A stretch of DNA of 64,000 nucleotides. Origin: Glutamicibacter mishrai (GTDB lineage Bacteria; Actinomycetota; Actinomycetes; Actinomycetales; Micrococcaceae). The notes beneath the pieces are model-generated. The model ran no database searches and had not been told where the DNA came from. It saw only the letters and a list, made by a program, of their open reading frames with translations. A program made the translations under genes and the position numbers. Positions 42,135 through 52,376 of the stretch are shown here, piece after piece. The first letter of the stretch is position 1, and the number at the start of each line of letters is the position of its first letter. The stretch lies in the NCBI RefSeq assembly GCF_012221945.1, contig NZ_CP032549.1:3162001-3226000 (forward strand). The letters are read 5' to 3'.

Positions 42135-42483
42135 AATGAGCCTGTTGTTCCTCGCCGCGGCCAGCCTCGTGTTCCTGGCGGGGCTGCTGGCCAGCCGACG
42201 GCGGCTGCGCACCGTGGCACGGCCCATGCTGCTGGCCATGGGCCTGATGCTGCTGCTCACCGCGGTCTTCGACAACCTGATGATTGCCGCGGGCCTGTTC
42301 GACTATGGAAGCCACGCGCTGTCCGGGGTCCGGGTGGGCTTGGCGCCGATCGAGGATTTCTTCTACGCCGCCTGCGCGGTGCTCCTGGTTCCGGGGCTCT
42401 GGTGGCTCACCGAGCCGCTGGAGCGCCGCCGCGCAGCCGGCCAGCGTTCTGCTAAGCCAACCGGAAGGACCCCGCAACCATGA
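42124..42483 (+). CDS. crtYf: C50 carotenoid epsilon-cyclase subunit CrtYf
   Basis: The 119-residue membrane protein matches the second subunit of the heterodimeric cyclase: three helices and the motif VGLAPIEDFFYAACAVLL near residue 75, whose IEDF replaces the LEEV of CrtYe. It ends in a short basic tail. The start codon lies 11 bases inside crtYe, and the stop overlaps crtEb by 4 bases. Confidence 0.93.
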   Translation: MFLEMSLLFLAAASLVFLAGLLASRRRLRTVARPMLLAMGLMLLLTAVFDNLMIAAGLFDYGSHALSGVRVGLAPIEDFFYAACAVLLVPGLWWLTEPLERRRAAGQRSAKPTGRTPQP

Positions 42484-43343
42484 TTCGCGCCATTCTGGCC
42501 ACGTCCCGGCCGGTGTCGTGGGTGAATACCGCCTATCCCTTCGCCGCCGCCTATCTCTTGGCCGGAGGCGGGCTCGATGCGATGCTCATCGTGGGCAGCC
42601 TCTTCTTCTTGTTCCCCTACAATCTGGTGATGTACGGGGTCAATGACGTCTTCGACTACGAGTCCGACCTGCGCAACCCGCGCAAGGGCGGCATCGAAGG
42701 CGCGCTGCTGGCCCGGCAGAGCCATCGAATGATCCTGCTGGCCTGCCTGGTGCTGGCCGCACCGTTCCTGGCCGTGTTGGTGCTGGCCGGCGACCTGGCA
42801 GCCAATGCGGTGCTGGCGGGCTCGATGGCCGCTGTGCTGGCCTACAGCCTCCCGGTCCTGCGGTTCAAGGAGCGGGCCGGGCTGGATTCGCTGACCAGCG
42901 CCGTGCACTTTGTCTCCCCGGCGGTCTACGGGTGGATCCTGGCCGGTGCTCCCGTGCACCGGACCCAGTGGATGGTTTTCGGGGCGTTCCTGCTGTGGGG
43001 CGTGGCCAGCCATGCCTTGGGCGCGGTGCAGGACATCATCCCCGATCGCGCAGCGAAGCTCGGGTCCATCGCGGCATCCCTGGGCGCGCGCCCCACGGTG
43101 TTCCTGGTGCTTGGCGCCTATGTGCTGGCCGGAGCCATGATCTTTTTCGGCGTGTCGGGCCTGCCGCGGCTGGCCGGCCTGCTTGCTGTGCCCTATGTGC
43201 TCAATGTGCTCCCGCATGTGGGCGTCGACGATGACTCGTCGGGTACGGTTAACCGGGCGTGGAAGAGATTTTTGTGGATTAACTACCTGTGCGGATTCCT
43301 GCTGACCATGCTGCTCATTTCCACCGCCGTGTTCACGGGCTAA
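42480..43343 (+). CDS. crtEb: Lycopene elongase CrtEb (UbiA-type prenyltransferase)
   Basis: CrtEb adds two C5 units from DMAPP to lycopene to form the acyclic C50 carotenoid flavuxanthin. The 287-residue membrane protein has about eight helices and the UbiA Asp-rich motif in MYGVNDVFDYESDLRNPRKGGIEG (near residue 55), with a second site in HALGAVQDIIPDRAAKLGSIAASLGAR (near 180-205). The first helix region begins TSRPVSWVNTAYPFAAAYLL, typical of this group. It closes the overlapping part of the operon; idi follows after 26 bases. Confidence 0.95.
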   Translation: MIRAILATSRPVSWVNTAYPFAAAYLLAGGGLDAMLIVGSLFFLFPYNLVMYGVNDVFDYESDLRNPRKGGIEGALLARQSHRMILLACLVLAAPFLAVLVLAGDLAANAVLAGSMAAVLAYSLPVLRFKERAGLDSLTSAVHFVSPAVYGWILAGAPVHRTQWMVFGAFLLWGVASHALGAVQDIIPDRAAKLGSIAASLGARPTVFLVLGAYVLAGAMIFFGVSGLPRLAGLLAVPYVLNVLPHVGVDDDSSGTVNRAWKRFLWINYLCGFLLTMLLISTAVFTG

Positions 43344-43369
43344 CCACAATCAAGAAGTAGAGGCAAAGA

Positions 43370-43888
43370 ATGGATGTCATCTTGCTTTCCGCCGATGGCC
43401 AGCCCATCGGCACACAGTCCAAGCAGACGGTGCATACCAGGGATACGCCTTTGCACCAGGCGTTCTCCTGCCACGTCAGGAATTCCATGGGGCAGGTGCT
43501 GATGACGCGCAGGGCGTTGTCGAAGGCGACATGGCCCGGGGTATGGACGAATTCCTTCTGCGGCCACCCCCAGCCGGGGGAGCAGATGGAAACCGCGATC
43601 CGGCGCCATGCTGCCGGGGAACTGGGTATGGAGATCCGGGATATCCAGGTAGCGCTGCCGGACTTCCGCTATCGCGCGGTCGACGCCTCCGGCATCGTTG
43701 AGAACGAGATCTGTCCAGTCTTCACCGCCGTGATCGATGGAGGAATCACGATGAATCCGGAGGAAGTCATGGATTACCGTTGGGCTGATCCCGCGGAATT
43801 TGCTGTAGCGGTCCAGGCCGTTCCATGGGTCTTCAGCCCATGGTTGGTCATGCAGGCCAGCGAAATGCCCCAGTATCAGACCAGGTAG
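43370..43888 (+). CDS. idi: Isopentenyl-diphosphate delta-isomerase, type 1
   Basis: Idi interconverts IPP and DMAPP, the C5 units for CrtE and CrtEb. The 172-residue Nudix protein shows the catalytic Cys in TWPGVWTNSFCGHPQPGE (near residue 67), the Nudix helix ETAIRRHAAGELGMEI and the catalytic Glu in GIVENEICPVFTAVI (near 117). GAGGC lies before the ATG. Its place at the end of the crt operon balances precursor supply for C50 pigment, which needs DMAPP twice. Confidence 0.96.
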   Translation: MDVILLSADGQPIGTQSKQTVHTRDTPLHQAFSCHVRNSMGQVLMTRRALSKATWPGVWTNSFCGHPQPGEQMETAIRRHAAGELGMEIRDIQVALPDFRYRAVDASGIVENEICPVFTAVIDGGITMNPEEVMDYRWADPAEFAVAVQAVPWVFSPWLVMQASEMPQYQTR

Positions 43889-43935
43889 GGAGCACCTGCT
43901 AGACCGGCTACGCGCAAGGCGCGGAGGAATAAGGA

Positions 43936-43967
43936 AACGGTGGATGCCCAAGCGGGCATCCACCGTT
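43936..43967. terminator. Terminator between idi and the unknown minus-strand gene
   Basis: AACGGTGGATGCCC and GGGCATCCACCGTT form a 14-bp perfect stem around AAGC. On the minus strand TCCTTATT follows. It serves both convergent genes. Confidence 0.8.
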
Positions 43968-44004
43968 CTGCATGAAGAGGCGGTGCGAATCACCGGCTCC
44001 GCGG

Positions 44005-44466
44005 TTACACGAAGTTTTCGGTACCTTCAATGGTGTTCATGAAGTGATCCATGAAATCGGCGAAGTCGTGGGCATCGGATTCTTGATCAATCTGTGCACC
44101 AACGGTGACCGCATCATCAATATGGAAGTCGATGCTCGGCTTTTCTGGAATGCTGAACCGGAAAACCCTGCCCGTTGAGGTGGCAACTTCGTAGCCGCCA
44201 TCGCTGAGCTCGGCGAGCTGGTTCACGTTGGTGTTGTTGATGTTGATGGCGTTTTCCGACGCGCGCAAATCGTTCGCGTTGACCGGGGCAATGATGAGTT
44301 CTGCTGGTTGGCGCCGATATCCAATGACCTTGAGCCCTCCAGAACCGGCAATTCCGGTACCGGCCACAAGGTTGTAGCTGGCGAAATTAGGGATCTGCGA
44401 GTCGAAGGCCTCGTGGAGACGGGCCTTGACCTGCTCGGCTGGATTTTCGTCTGGGCGGTTGTCCAT
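44005..44466 (-). CDS. Conserved-looking protein of unknown function
   Basis: This product of about 153 residues has no motif I recognise. It is acidic, has no signal or membrane segment, and its end is rich in His and Asp (DAHDFADFMDHFMNT). A frame opens at 44496, but the ATG at 44466 (MDNRPDENPAEQV) has GTAGGAG just upstream. It is divergent from ilvD, with 117 bases between the start codons, and shares a terminator with idi. A cytosolic protein; role unknown. Confidence 0.7.
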   Translation of the reverse strand: MDNRPDENPAEQVKARLHEAFDSQIPNFASYNLVAGTGIAGSGGLKVIGYRRQPAELIIAPVNANDLRASENAININNTNVNQLAELSDGGYEVATSTGRVFRFSIPEKPSIDFHIDDAVTVGAQIDQESDAHDFADFMDHFMNTIEGTENFV

Positions 44467-44570
44467 GACTCCTACTCTACCGATAAGTTTGGACAATTTG
44501 ATCAGTCACATCATTTATCGAAATGTGTCACGGTTGCGTCATAGGTTATCCGATTGGTCATATTGACAAC

Positions 44571-44586
44571 TAGAATAAAATTTATG
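44571..44586 (+). promoter_or_regulatory. Likely -10 element of a leaderless ilvD transcript
   Basis: TAGAAT (44571-44576) lies 7 bases before the ilvD ATG (44584) with no ribosome-binding site between them, so transcription probably begins at or next to the start codon. Confidence 0.5.
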
Positions 44587-46287
44587 AGCCAGGATGCTAC
44601 GCCAGATATCAAACCACGTTCCCGTGTGGTCACCGACGGTATCCACGCCGCTCCAGCGCGAGGCATGTTGCGCGCTGTCGGCATGGGCGATGATGACTTC
44701 GCAAAACCGCAAATTGGCATTGCCAGCTCGTGGAACGAAATCACCCCTTGCAATCTTTCGTTGAACCGCCTCGCGCAGGGAGCCAAAGAAGGCGTCCACG
44801 CGGGCGGAGGCTTCCCGATGCAGTTCGGAACCATCTCTGTTTCGGATGGTATTTCGATGGGGCATGAAGGAATGCACTTCTCGCTTGTATCGCGAGAAGT
44901 CATCGCGGACTCGGTTGAAACCGTCATGATGGCAGAACGCCTTGACGGATCGGTGCTCTTGGCCGGCTGCGACAAATCACTGCCGGGCATGCTCATGGCC
45001 GCTGCACGCCTGAATCTTTCCTCGGTATTCCTCTATGCCGGATCCATCATGCCCGGCTGGGTGAAGCTGGAAGACGGTACGGAGAAGGACGTCACGTTGA
45101 TTGACGCCTTCGAAGCGGTGGGTGCCTGCGCCGCCGGACGCATGAGCGAAAAAGACCTGGACGCTATCGAACGTGCGATCTGCCCGGGCGAAGGCGCCTG
45201 CGGCGGCATGTACACCGCGAACACCATGGCTTCCATCGGCGAGGCGTTGGGAATGAGCCTGCCGGGTTCAGCTGCCCCTCCGTCGGCTGACCGTCGCCGC
45301 GACATGTTTGCCCACCGCTCCGGTGAAGCTGTCGTGGAAATGCTGCGCAAGGGCATTCGCGCCCGCGACATCATGACCAAAGAAGCATTTGAAAACGCCA
45401 TCGCGGTGACCATGGCCTTTGGCGGTTCCACCAATGCGGTGCTGCACCTGCTGGCGATTGCCCGGGAAGCCGAGGTTGACCTTTCGCTCAGCGACTTCAA
45501 CCGCATTGGCGACAAGGTGCCGCACCTGGCGGACCTCAAGCCATTCGGCCGCTATGTCATGAACGACCTGGATCGCATTGGCGGGGTGCCTGTGGTGATG
45601 AAGGCGCTGCTTGATGCCGGACTGCTCCATGGCGACTGCCTGACCGTGACCGGCAAGACTGTCGCCGAGAATCTCGCGCACATCGCTCCGCCGGATCCTG
45701 ATGGCAAGATCCTTCGCGCCATGGACAATCCGATCCACAAGACCGGCGGTGTCACGGTGCTTCACGGTTCCTTGGCGCCCGAAGGCGCTGTAGTGAAGTC
45801 CGCGGGCTTCGACGCTGATGTTTTCGAAGGCACCGCGCGAGTCTTCGAGCGCGAGCAAGGTGCCCTTGAAGCATTGGATGCTGGACAGATCCAGGCTGGC
45901 GACGTGGTGGTCATCCGCTATGAGGGTCCAAAGGGCGGACCTGGCATGCGCGAAATGCTGGCCATCACCGGTGCCATCAAGGGCGCGGGGCTTGGCAAGG
46001 ACGTCCTGCTGCTGACAGATGGCCGCTTCTCCGGCGGCACGACGGGCCTGTGCATTGGGCATGTGGCTCCGGAAGCGGTCGATGGCGGACCTATCGCCTT
46101 CGTGAAGGATGGCGACCGGATACGCGTGGACATTTCAGCGAGGACCTTTGACCTGCTGGTCGACCCGGCTGAGCTTGAAGCCCGGAAGTCGGGATGGAAG
46201 CCGTTGCCGGCCAAGTTCACCTCGGGCGTGCTGGCTAAATACGCGAAACTGGTAAATTCCGCTTCGACAGGCGCTTATTGTGGCTAA
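44584..46287 (+). CDS. ilvD: Dihydroxy-acid dehydratase IlvD
   Basis: IlvD dehydrates 2,3-dihydroxy acids to the keto acids of valine, leucine and isoleucine, using an Fe-S cluster. The 567 residues contain [17 protein letters not shown] (near residue 45), the cluster Cys in [19 protein letters not shown] (near 125) and [31 protein letters not shown] (near 195-220), with [22 protein letters not shown] towards the end; all are family hallmarks. The ATG at 44584 is preferred over an upstream frame at 44554. It is separated from ilvBNC by a terminator and an attenuator leader. Confidence 0.96.
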   Translation: MSQDATPDIKPRSRVVTDGIHAAPARGMLRAVGMGDDDFAKPQIGIASSWNEITPCNLSLNRLAQGAKEGVHAGGGFPMQFGTISVSDGISMGHEGMHFSLVSREVIADSVETVMMAERLDGSVLLAGCDKSLPGMLMAAARLNLSSVFLYAGSIMPGWVKLEDGTEKDVTLIDAFEAVGACAAGRMSEKDLDAIERAICPGEGACGGMYTANTMASIGEALGMSLPGSAAPPSADRRRDMFAHRSGEAVVEMLRKGIRARDIMTKEAFENAIAVTMAFGGSTNAVLHLLAIAREAEVDLSLSDFNRIGDKVPHLADLKPFGRYVMNDLDRIGGVPVVMKALLDAGLLHGDCLTVTGKTVAENLAHIAPPDPDGKILRAMDNPIHKTGGVTVLHGSLAPEGAVVKSAGFDADVFEGTARVFEREQGALEALDAGQIQAGDVVVIRYEGPKGGPGMREMLAITGAIKGAGLGKDVLLLTDGRFSGGTTGLCIGHVAPEAVDGGPIAFVKDGDRIRVDISARTFDLLVDPAELEARKSGWKPLPAKFTSGVLAKYAKLVNSASTGAYCG

Positions 46288-46303
46288 AGGAGCCTTCGTC
46301 TGA

Positions 46304-46333
46304 TTCAGTGGACGCGGAAACGCGTCCACTGAA
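46304..46333 (+). terminator. Terminator of ilvD
   Basis: TTCAGTGGACGCG and CGCGTCCACTGAA form a 13-bp perfect stem with a GAAA loop, 16 bases past the ilvD stop. No T-run follows, so efficiency is uncertain. Confidence 0.7.
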
Positions 46334-46341
46334 TGGACATC

Positions 46342-46360
46342 CATCTCATATAATGAGATG
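46342..46360. promoter_or_regulatory. Perfect 19-bp palindrome over the presumed ilvB -10 box
   Basis: CATCTCAT-ATA-ATGAGATG is perfectly symmetrical in its 8-bp arms and contains TATAAT (46349-46354), a consensus -10. A protein bound here would block the promoter; it could also be a small hairpin. Transcription would start near 46361. Confidence 0.55.
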
Positions 46361-46409
46361 AACGGGGTGTCTAGTTGAACTTTATCTTTGGGTAGAGAAA
46401 ACTAGAGAC

Positions 46410-46457
46410 ATGCAAACAAACTTCGATGTTCTACTAGTTATCAGGCGCGAAGCCTGA
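46410..46457 (+). CDS. ilvB leader peptide
   Basis: A 15-codon frame reads MQTNFDVLLVIRREA and ends in TGA. Codons 7-11 are Val-Leu-Leu-Val-Ile, the three end products of the pathway, with two CTA codons that are rare in this genome's style. Ribosome stalling on these codons would couple translation to the fold of the downstream RNA. The peptide itself probably has no other function. No strong ribosome-binding site precedes it (CTAGAGAC). Confidence 0.8.
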   Translation: MQTNFDVLLVIRREA

Positions 46458-46540
46458 GACGCTGTCGCACTAAGCGGACAGAACATCGGTAACGCGCAAG
46501 CCCCCTTTCGTCAGTAGTGACGGCCGCGGGGCGTTTTTTA
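46424..46540 (+). promoter_or_regulatory. ilvBNC transcription attenuator
   Basis: CGATGTTC (46424-46431, inside the leader peptide's regulatory codons) is exactly complementary to GAACATCG (46481-46488). A terminator follows: GCCCC/GGGGC with an inner CGTCA/TGACG hairpin (46500-46532) and GTTTTTTA. GCGCG (46445-46449) can also pair with CGCGC (46493-46497), giving a competing fold. This is the arrangement of a branched-chain amino acid attenuator as known upstream of ilvB in actinobacteria. Confidence 0.8.
46498..46540 (+). terminator. Attenuator terminator of ilvBNC
   Basis: The stem GCCCC/GGGGC encloses CGTCA-GTAG-TGACG and is followed by six T residues, 37 bases before the ilvB start. 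Confidence 0.8.
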
Positions 46541-46576
46541 TGCGCAAACGAAGAGATAGAAATGGAAAGGATCCCG

Positions 46577-48460
46577 ATGAGCAACTCAACACCCGCCAAT
46601 CCGGCGTCGGTTGCGAAGTCAATCAATCGATCTAAGGATGCCGCCGCCGCTGTCTCTTCCGTCGTGGAAGCTTCGAACCCGGTACAGGGTCCGAATAATA
46701 TCGTTGCTCCCACACAGATGACGGGCTCACAAGCCATCGTCCGCTCGCTGGAAGAACTGGGCGTCAAAGACGTCTTCGGATTACCAGGTGGGGCCATCCT
46801 TCCCACCTATGATCCACTGATGGATTCGACCAAGATCAACCACGTCTTGGTCCGCCACGAACAGGGTGCAGGCCATGCCGCACAGGGTTTCGCCATGGTG
46901 AGCGGGGAGGTTGGCGTATGCATCGCCACCTCCGGACCAGGCGCAACCAACCTCGTCACCGCACTGGCCGATGCCAATATGGACTCGGTACCAATGGTGG
47001 CAATCACCGGTCAGGTCCATAGTGCATTCATTGGCTCTGACGCATTCCAGGAAGCAGACATTGTCGGCATCACGATGCCGATTACCAAGCACGCTTTCTT
47101 GGTCACCAACGCAGAAGACATTCCAAAGACTCTGGCGAGTGCCTTCTACCTCGCCCAGACCGGTCGTCCCGGTCCGGTGCTGGTGGATATCACCAAAGAC
47201 GCCCAGCAGTCCGATATGACCTTCTCGTGGCCGCCAAAGGTGGATCTGCCCGGCTACCGAGTTGTGACCCGTGGCCACAACAAGCAGCTTCGCGAAGCCG
47301 CCAAGCTGATCGCCGGGGCAACCCGTCCGGTGCTGTACGTAGGTGGTGGCGTAATCAAGGCCAACGCCCACGAACAGCTCAAGGAATTCGCGGAATACAT
47401 CAATGCGCCTGTGGTCACCACCCTGACCGCTCGCGGTGCCTTCCCGGATTCGCACGAACAGCACGTGGGCATGCCAGGCATGCACGGTGCCGTGTCTGCA
47501 GTGACTGCACTGCAGCAGTCGGACCTTTTGATCACCCTTGGCGCCCGCTTCGATGACCGAGTCACCGGTGTGCTCTCCTCCTTCGCGCCGAACGCGAAGG
47601 TGATCCACGCCGATATCGACCCTGCGGAAATCTCCAAGAACCGCGTTGCCGATGTGCCGATTGTGGGCTCGCTGGATGAAATCATCCCGCAGCTGCAGGA
47701 AGCCTGCGCAACCCGCTTCGAGAACGAGCCGCAGCAGGATCTTTCCAGCTGGTGGGGCCTGCTCAACCGCCTGCGCGAGACCTACCCGATCGGCTACACC
47801 GAAACCCAGGATGGCCTCTCGGCGCCACAGCACGTGATCCAGCGCATCGGTGAACTCACCGGTCCTGAAGGCGTCTATGTTGCCGGCGTGGGCCAGCACC
47901 AGATGTGGGCCGCCCAGTTCGTCAAGTACGAGCGTCCGCGCTCCTGGCTGAACTCGGCTGGCCTGGGCACCATGGGCTACTCGGTCCCTGCCGCAATGGG
48001 CGCCAAGGTCGCACAGCCGGACCGCGTGGTCTGGGCCATTGATGGAGACGGCTGCTTCCAGATGACCAACCAGGAGTTGGCCACCTGCGTGATCAACAAT
48101 ATTCCGATCAAGGTCGCAGTCATCAACAACTCCTCGCTGGGCATGGTCCGCCAGTGGCAGACCCTGTTCTACGATTCCCGGTACTCGAACACCGATTTGA
48201 ATACCGGCCACGGAACCGCTCGCATTCCCGACTTCGTGAAGCTGGCCGACGCCTACGGCTGTGTGGGCCTGCGCTGCGAACGCGACGAGGATATCGACGC
48301 CACGATCCGGAAGGCGCTGGAGATCAATGACCGCCCAGTGGTGATCGACTTCGTTGTCTCGGCCGATTCGATGGTGTGGCCGATGGTCCCATCGGGCGTG
48401 AGCAATGACGAGATTCAGATTGCCAAGGGCATGACCCCAGAATGGGAAGAGGAGGACTAG
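46577..48460 (+). CDS. ilvB: Acetolactate synthase large subunit IlvB
   Basis: IlvB condenses pyruvate with pyruvate or 2-ketobutyrate, the first common step to Val, Leu and Ile, using TPP and FAD. The 627-residue protein has an extra N-terminal stretch of about 45 residues rich in Ala/Ser, then [29 protein letters not shown], the catalytic Glu in [15 protein letters not shown] (near residue 95), and the TPP motif [21 protein letters not shown] (near 490-510). The ATG at 46577 (AAAGG upstream) is preferred over a frame opening at 46517 inside the attenuator terminator. ilvN follows after 3 bases. Confidence 0.96.
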   Translation: MSNSTPANPASVAKSINRSKDAAAAVSSVVEASNPVQGPNNIVAPTQMTGSQAIVRSLEELGVKDVFGLPGGAILPTYDPLMDSTKINHVLVRHEQGAGHAAQGFAMVSGEVGVCIATSGPGATNLVTALADANMDSVPMVAITGQVHSAFIGSDAFQEADIVGITMPITKHAFLVTNAEDIPKTLASAFYLAQTGRPGPVLVDITKDAQQSDMTFSWPPKVDLPGYRVVTRGHNKQLREAAKLIAGATRPVLYVGGGVIKANAHEQLKEFAEYINAPVVTTLTARGAFPDSHEQHVGMPGMHGAVSAVTALQQSDLLITLGARFDDRVTGVLSSFAPNAKVIHADIDPAEISKNRVADVPIVGSLDEIIPQLQEACATRFENEPQQDLSSWWGLLNRLRETYPIGYTETQDGLSAPQHVIQRIGELTGPEGVYVAGVGQHQMWAAQFVKYERPRSWLNSAGLGTMGYSVPAAMGAKVAQPDRVVWAIDGDGCFQMTNQELATCVINNIPIKVAVINNSSLGMVRQWQTLFYDSRYSNTDLNTGHGTARIPDFVKLADAYGCVGLRCERDEDIDATIRKALEINDRPVVIDFVVSADSMVWPMVPSGVSNDEIQIAKGMTPEWEEED

Positions 48461-48463
48461 AAC

Positions 48464-48982
48464 ATGGCAAAGCATACGCTTTCGGTACTGGTTGAAGACG
48501 TCCCCGGCGTACTTACCCGAGTAGCCAGCCTCTTCGCCCGCCGCGCCTTCAACATCCACTCGCTGGCAGTGGGCCCCACCGAAATTGACGGCATCAGCCG
48601 CATGACCGTGGTGGTCGACGCCGAGGGGGATTCCCTGGAACAGGTGACCAAGCAGCTCAATAAGCTGATCAACGTCATCAAGATCGTCGAGCTGCTTCCG
48701 GAAACCTCGGTGCAGCGCGACCACATCATGATCAAGGTGCGCGCCGACGCGGCGACTCGCCTGCAGGTGACGCAGGCCGCGGAGCTCTTCCGTGCCTCCG
48801 TCATCGATGTGTCCACCGACTCGCTGGTGGTCGAAGCCACCGGCAACGCGGCAAAGATCGACGCGCTGCTGGCGGTGCTGGAGCCATTCGGCATCCGCGA
48901 AATCGTCCAGTCCGGAACCCTCGCGGTGGGCCGCGGCGCCAAGTCCATGAGCGACCGGGCTCTGAAGACCCTGAGCGCCTAA
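48464..48982 (+). CDS. ilvN: Acetolactate synthase regulatory subunit IlvN
   Basis: IlvN binds valine and confers feedback inhibition on IlvB. The 172 residues begin with an ACT domain (HTLSVLVEDVPGVLTRVASLFARRAFNIHSLAVG, residues 3-36 in outline) and continue with the C-terminal domain that contacts IlvB (HIMIKVRADAATRLQV near 90). Size and motifs match the family. It lies 3 bases after ilvB and 104 bases before ilvC. Confidence 0.96.
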   Translation: MAKHTLSVLVEDVPGVLTRVASLFARRAFNIHSLAVGPTEIDGISRMTVVVDAEGDSLEQVTKQLNKLINVIKIVELLPETSVQRDHIMIKVRADAATRLQVTQAAELFRASVIDVSTDSLVVEATGNAAKIDALLAVLEPFGIREIVQSGTLAVGRGAKSMSDRALKTLSA

Positions 48983-48985
48983 AAG

Positions 48986-49004
48986 CCGTAGAAGACTTCT
49001 ACGG
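48986..49004 (+). other. Short hairpin between ilvN and ilvC
   Basis: CCGTAGAAG and CTTCTACGG are exact complements separated by one base, so the realistic hairpin has about seven pairs. There is no T-run; it may be a processing or stability element that separates ilvBN and ilvC levels. Confidence 0.45.
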
Positions 49005-49056
49005 ACACGAACTATAAATTTTAGATACTTGGCATCTAGCTTAGAAATTGAGCTAA

Positions 49057-50118
<1,062 letters not shown>

Positions 50119-50149
50119 GTCTCAGCGATCCTGAGGTAAACGCTTAGAA

Positions 50150-50192
50150 ACTGCCGTGGTGCGGTGACTTAAAGTCATCGCACCACGGCAGT
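50150..50192 (+). terminator. Terminator of the ilvBNC operon
   Basis: ACTGCCGTGGTGCGGTGACTT pairs with the stretch ending CACGGCAGT over about 18 bp around TAAAG, followed by CTTCGGTTT. Confidence 0.85.
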
Positions 50193-50407
50193 CTTCGGTT
50201 TAACGGACAAAGCCATGCTCATGGCATGCGTTTCAAAATTCAGCTACTTTTTCCTTAAAGTTTCATTCGTGCGCTGCAGAAGAAACAGTTTATCCTCATA
50301 TTAGTTAAATGTCGGTTCATGGTGTCATTATTAGATTGCGAATTCAAAGCGTCTAACGACCTTTGGTGTCGTTAGATATGTTGGGTTTATCTGAGAATGA
50401 GATGTAG

Positions 50408-51022
50408 ATGTTGGGAACAATTAAACGATTTCTTGTCCGTGCCACACTCACGATTGTGGGTCTGGCCGTCGTCGTAGGGATAACACTGGCGGCTGCGCAC
50501 TACTTTGGCAATCCCTTCGATGCGTACGGCAGCAAGAAGAATACGCGTGTCTTGTACTCAATCAAGAGCGTTGAAGAGATCGCATTGTTGAGCTTGGGTG
50601 TTCAAGAAATTGAGAACGATTCGGAGGATAAGAGGCTATTCAACGTCTCGATTCCGGGTACAACGAAGACATCAAATGTACAGTTCTCATTTCAAGCGAA
50701 GCTCGGGATAGACGGCGAGAACGTAGAAGTTGAAGACCGAGGTGGCGACGAATATTTAATCAAAGTTCCTGAATTCGAATTCATCGGCATGGAGAACCTC
50801 GACGTCCAAGTCATAAATGAGGAAAATGGGGTCCTCAGCTGGGTCACTCCTGATATTGACAAAGATGAAATGCTCAAGAAGGTTCTCAACGAGGATCTTC
50901 AGGACAAATACATCGACAGCAATCAGCAGATACTTCGTCAGCAGGCCGAGAACTTCTATCGGGGACTGGTGGCAAGCATCGAGCCTGAGGCTACCGTTGA
51001 ATTCGAATTTGCAGGCGAGTAA
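50408..51022 (+). CDS. DUF4230-like membrane-anchored protein
   Basis: The 204-residue protein has one N-terminal membrane helix (TLTIVGLAVVVGITLAAAHYF, residues 12-32) and an extracytoplasmic domain rich in beta strands and acidic residues. The pattern LYSIKSVEEIALLSLGVQEIE and the final helix with QQILRQQAENFYRGLVASIEPEATVEFEF resemble DUF4230 proteins, whose function is unknown. Base composition is lower in GC than the surrounding ilv genes. A long AT-rich leader precedes it. The next gene starts 32 bases downstream, so the two probably act together. Confidence 0.6.
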   Translation: MLGTIKRFLVRATLTIVGLAVVVGITLAAAHYFGNPFDAYGSKKNTRVLYSIKSVEEIALLSLGVQEIENDSEDKRLFNVSIPGTTKTSNVQFSFQAKLGIDGENVEVEDRGGDEYLIKVPEFEFIGMENLDVQVINEENGVLSWVTPDIDKDEMLKKVLNEDLQDKYIDSNQQILRQQAENFYRGLVASIEPEATVEFEFAGE

Positions 51023-51054
51023 TTTCAAGAAGCGGAATCAGGTGCGAATCACGC

Positions 51055-52317
51055 ATGAGTATTGACGAAATCGAAATCATCGCTGACGATGATGGAATTG
51101 CGGTAATCGGGGACAAGGGAACTGTCGAATCGGTACTGGCGTCGCTGAACCTGGAGTCAAAAGACATGGTTCTCGACACCCTGATTACTGGTGCTGCAAT
51201 GGGTGCAACCGCTGCTCAGGTTGCGGCAGAGGTCTCGGCCAATTACGGACGATGGGTGAAGCTGTCGGAGCAGTCAGCCAAGGCGTTCCATGTCGCCGAT
51301 CTCATGAAAGGTTCTTCCGATGGGCTGAGCCGTGCCATAGTCATGAATAAAGGCAAGACCGCTGGCATTCTTGAGATCGTCACTAAACCGGGCGCAGCCC
51401 TGGCGAATCCGGCGTTCCTCGCAGGCGTTGGAGGCATCATGGCGCAAGTGGCGATGCAGCAAAGCATGGACCAGATCAATGACTATCTCGCTGTCATTGA
51501 CGAAAAGATCGATGACCTGATGCGTGCCAATCATGATGGAATGATGGCCGAAATTGACGGTGTTGCCATGACGATTGAGCAGGCACTGACAATTCGGGAT
51601 GGCGTCGGGCACGTCAACGATGTGACTTGGTCAAAAGTTCAAGATAGTGAACGGATCATTGCATCCAAACAAGCTTTAGCAATTCGTTCGCTCAACACGA
51701 TCGCTGAAAAACTTGAGAAAAAAGCCAAGATGGGTGACATCGCCAAATCCGCTGTTGAAGCTGAACCGCAGGTGAACCAGTGGCTTTCGGTACTCGCACG
51801 TTGTTTCCGGTTGCAGGATGGCGTTGCAGTTTTGGAATTAGACCGCGTGCTTCAAGGATCACCCAGTGATTATGAGCGGCATCGAATTGCCATGAAGATT
51901 GCACGGAAGCACAGGACTGAGCAGATCACACAAAGCACAGGCGAGATTCTTAACAGGATCGCGCTCGTTGGTTCCAGAGCAAATGCCAAAGTGCTGCTGC
52001 ACCCCAAGTCCGCAGGAGTTATCGTTCACAGCTCGAATAGTATTTCAGCAGAGTTGTCCGAATTTCAGATTCAGCTTGGATTTGAAAGCAGCAATCGTGA
52101 ACTGGATCAGAAGCGATGGCTGACCGCAGTCTCGGAAGCACGCGACAAGGTAACTGATGCGGGCGCTGATGGCCTGGTTGCTATCCGGCAACTGGGGGAC
52201 GAGACCAAGAACAAAGCGTTGGGTAAAGCCGAAGGGCTGGCAACTTCGTTAGCTGAAGGCATCCGGAAACGAAGAGAAACAGGCGCACCGCAATCGCCGA
52301 GGGAACTTGAGGATTGA
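51055..52317 (+). CDS. Protein of unknown family, downstream of the DUF4230-like gene
   Basis: I do not recognise this 420-residue protein. It starts with a short beta-rich segment (MSIDEIEIIADDDGIAVIGDKGTVES), followed by a small-residue, hydrophobic helix (TGAAMGATAAQVAAEVSANYG, near residue 45), a glycine/alanine-rich stretch (KPGAALANPAFLAGVGGIMAQVAMQQS, near 108-134) that could insert in or lie on a membrane, and long charged helices (IDEKIDDLMRANHDGMMAEIDG; IAEKLEKKAKMGDIAKSAVEAEPQVNQW) that look like coiled coils. The C-terminal part ends in KNKALGKAEGLATSLAEGIRKRRE. It is 32 bases after the DUF4230-like gene and ends at a huge hairpin. Confidence 0.75.
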   Translation: MSIDEIEIIADDDGIAVIGDKGTVESVLASLNLESKDMVLDTLITGAAMGATAAQVAAEVSANYGRWVKLSEQSAKAFHVADLMKGSSDGLSRAIVMNKGKTAGILEIVTKPGAALANPAFLAGVGGIMAQVAMQQSMDQINDYLAVIDEKIDDLMRANHDGMMAEIDGVAMTIEQALTIRDGVGHVNDVTWSKVQDSERIIASKQALAIRSLNTIAEKLEKKAKMGDIAKSAVEAEPQVNQWLSVLARCFRLQDGVAVLELDRVLQGSPSDYERHRIAMKIARKHRTEQITQSTGEILNRIALVGSRANAKVLLHPKSAGVIVHSSNSISAELSEFQIQLGFESSNRELDQKRWLTAVSEARDKVTDAGADGLVAIRQLGDETKNKALGKAEGLATSLAEGIRKRRETGAPQSPRELED

Positions 52318-52376
52318 TCCAGCCTTAGCCGGGCCCAGCCAAAACTGCCGGTCCAGATTTCCCGGTATCTTGCGAA

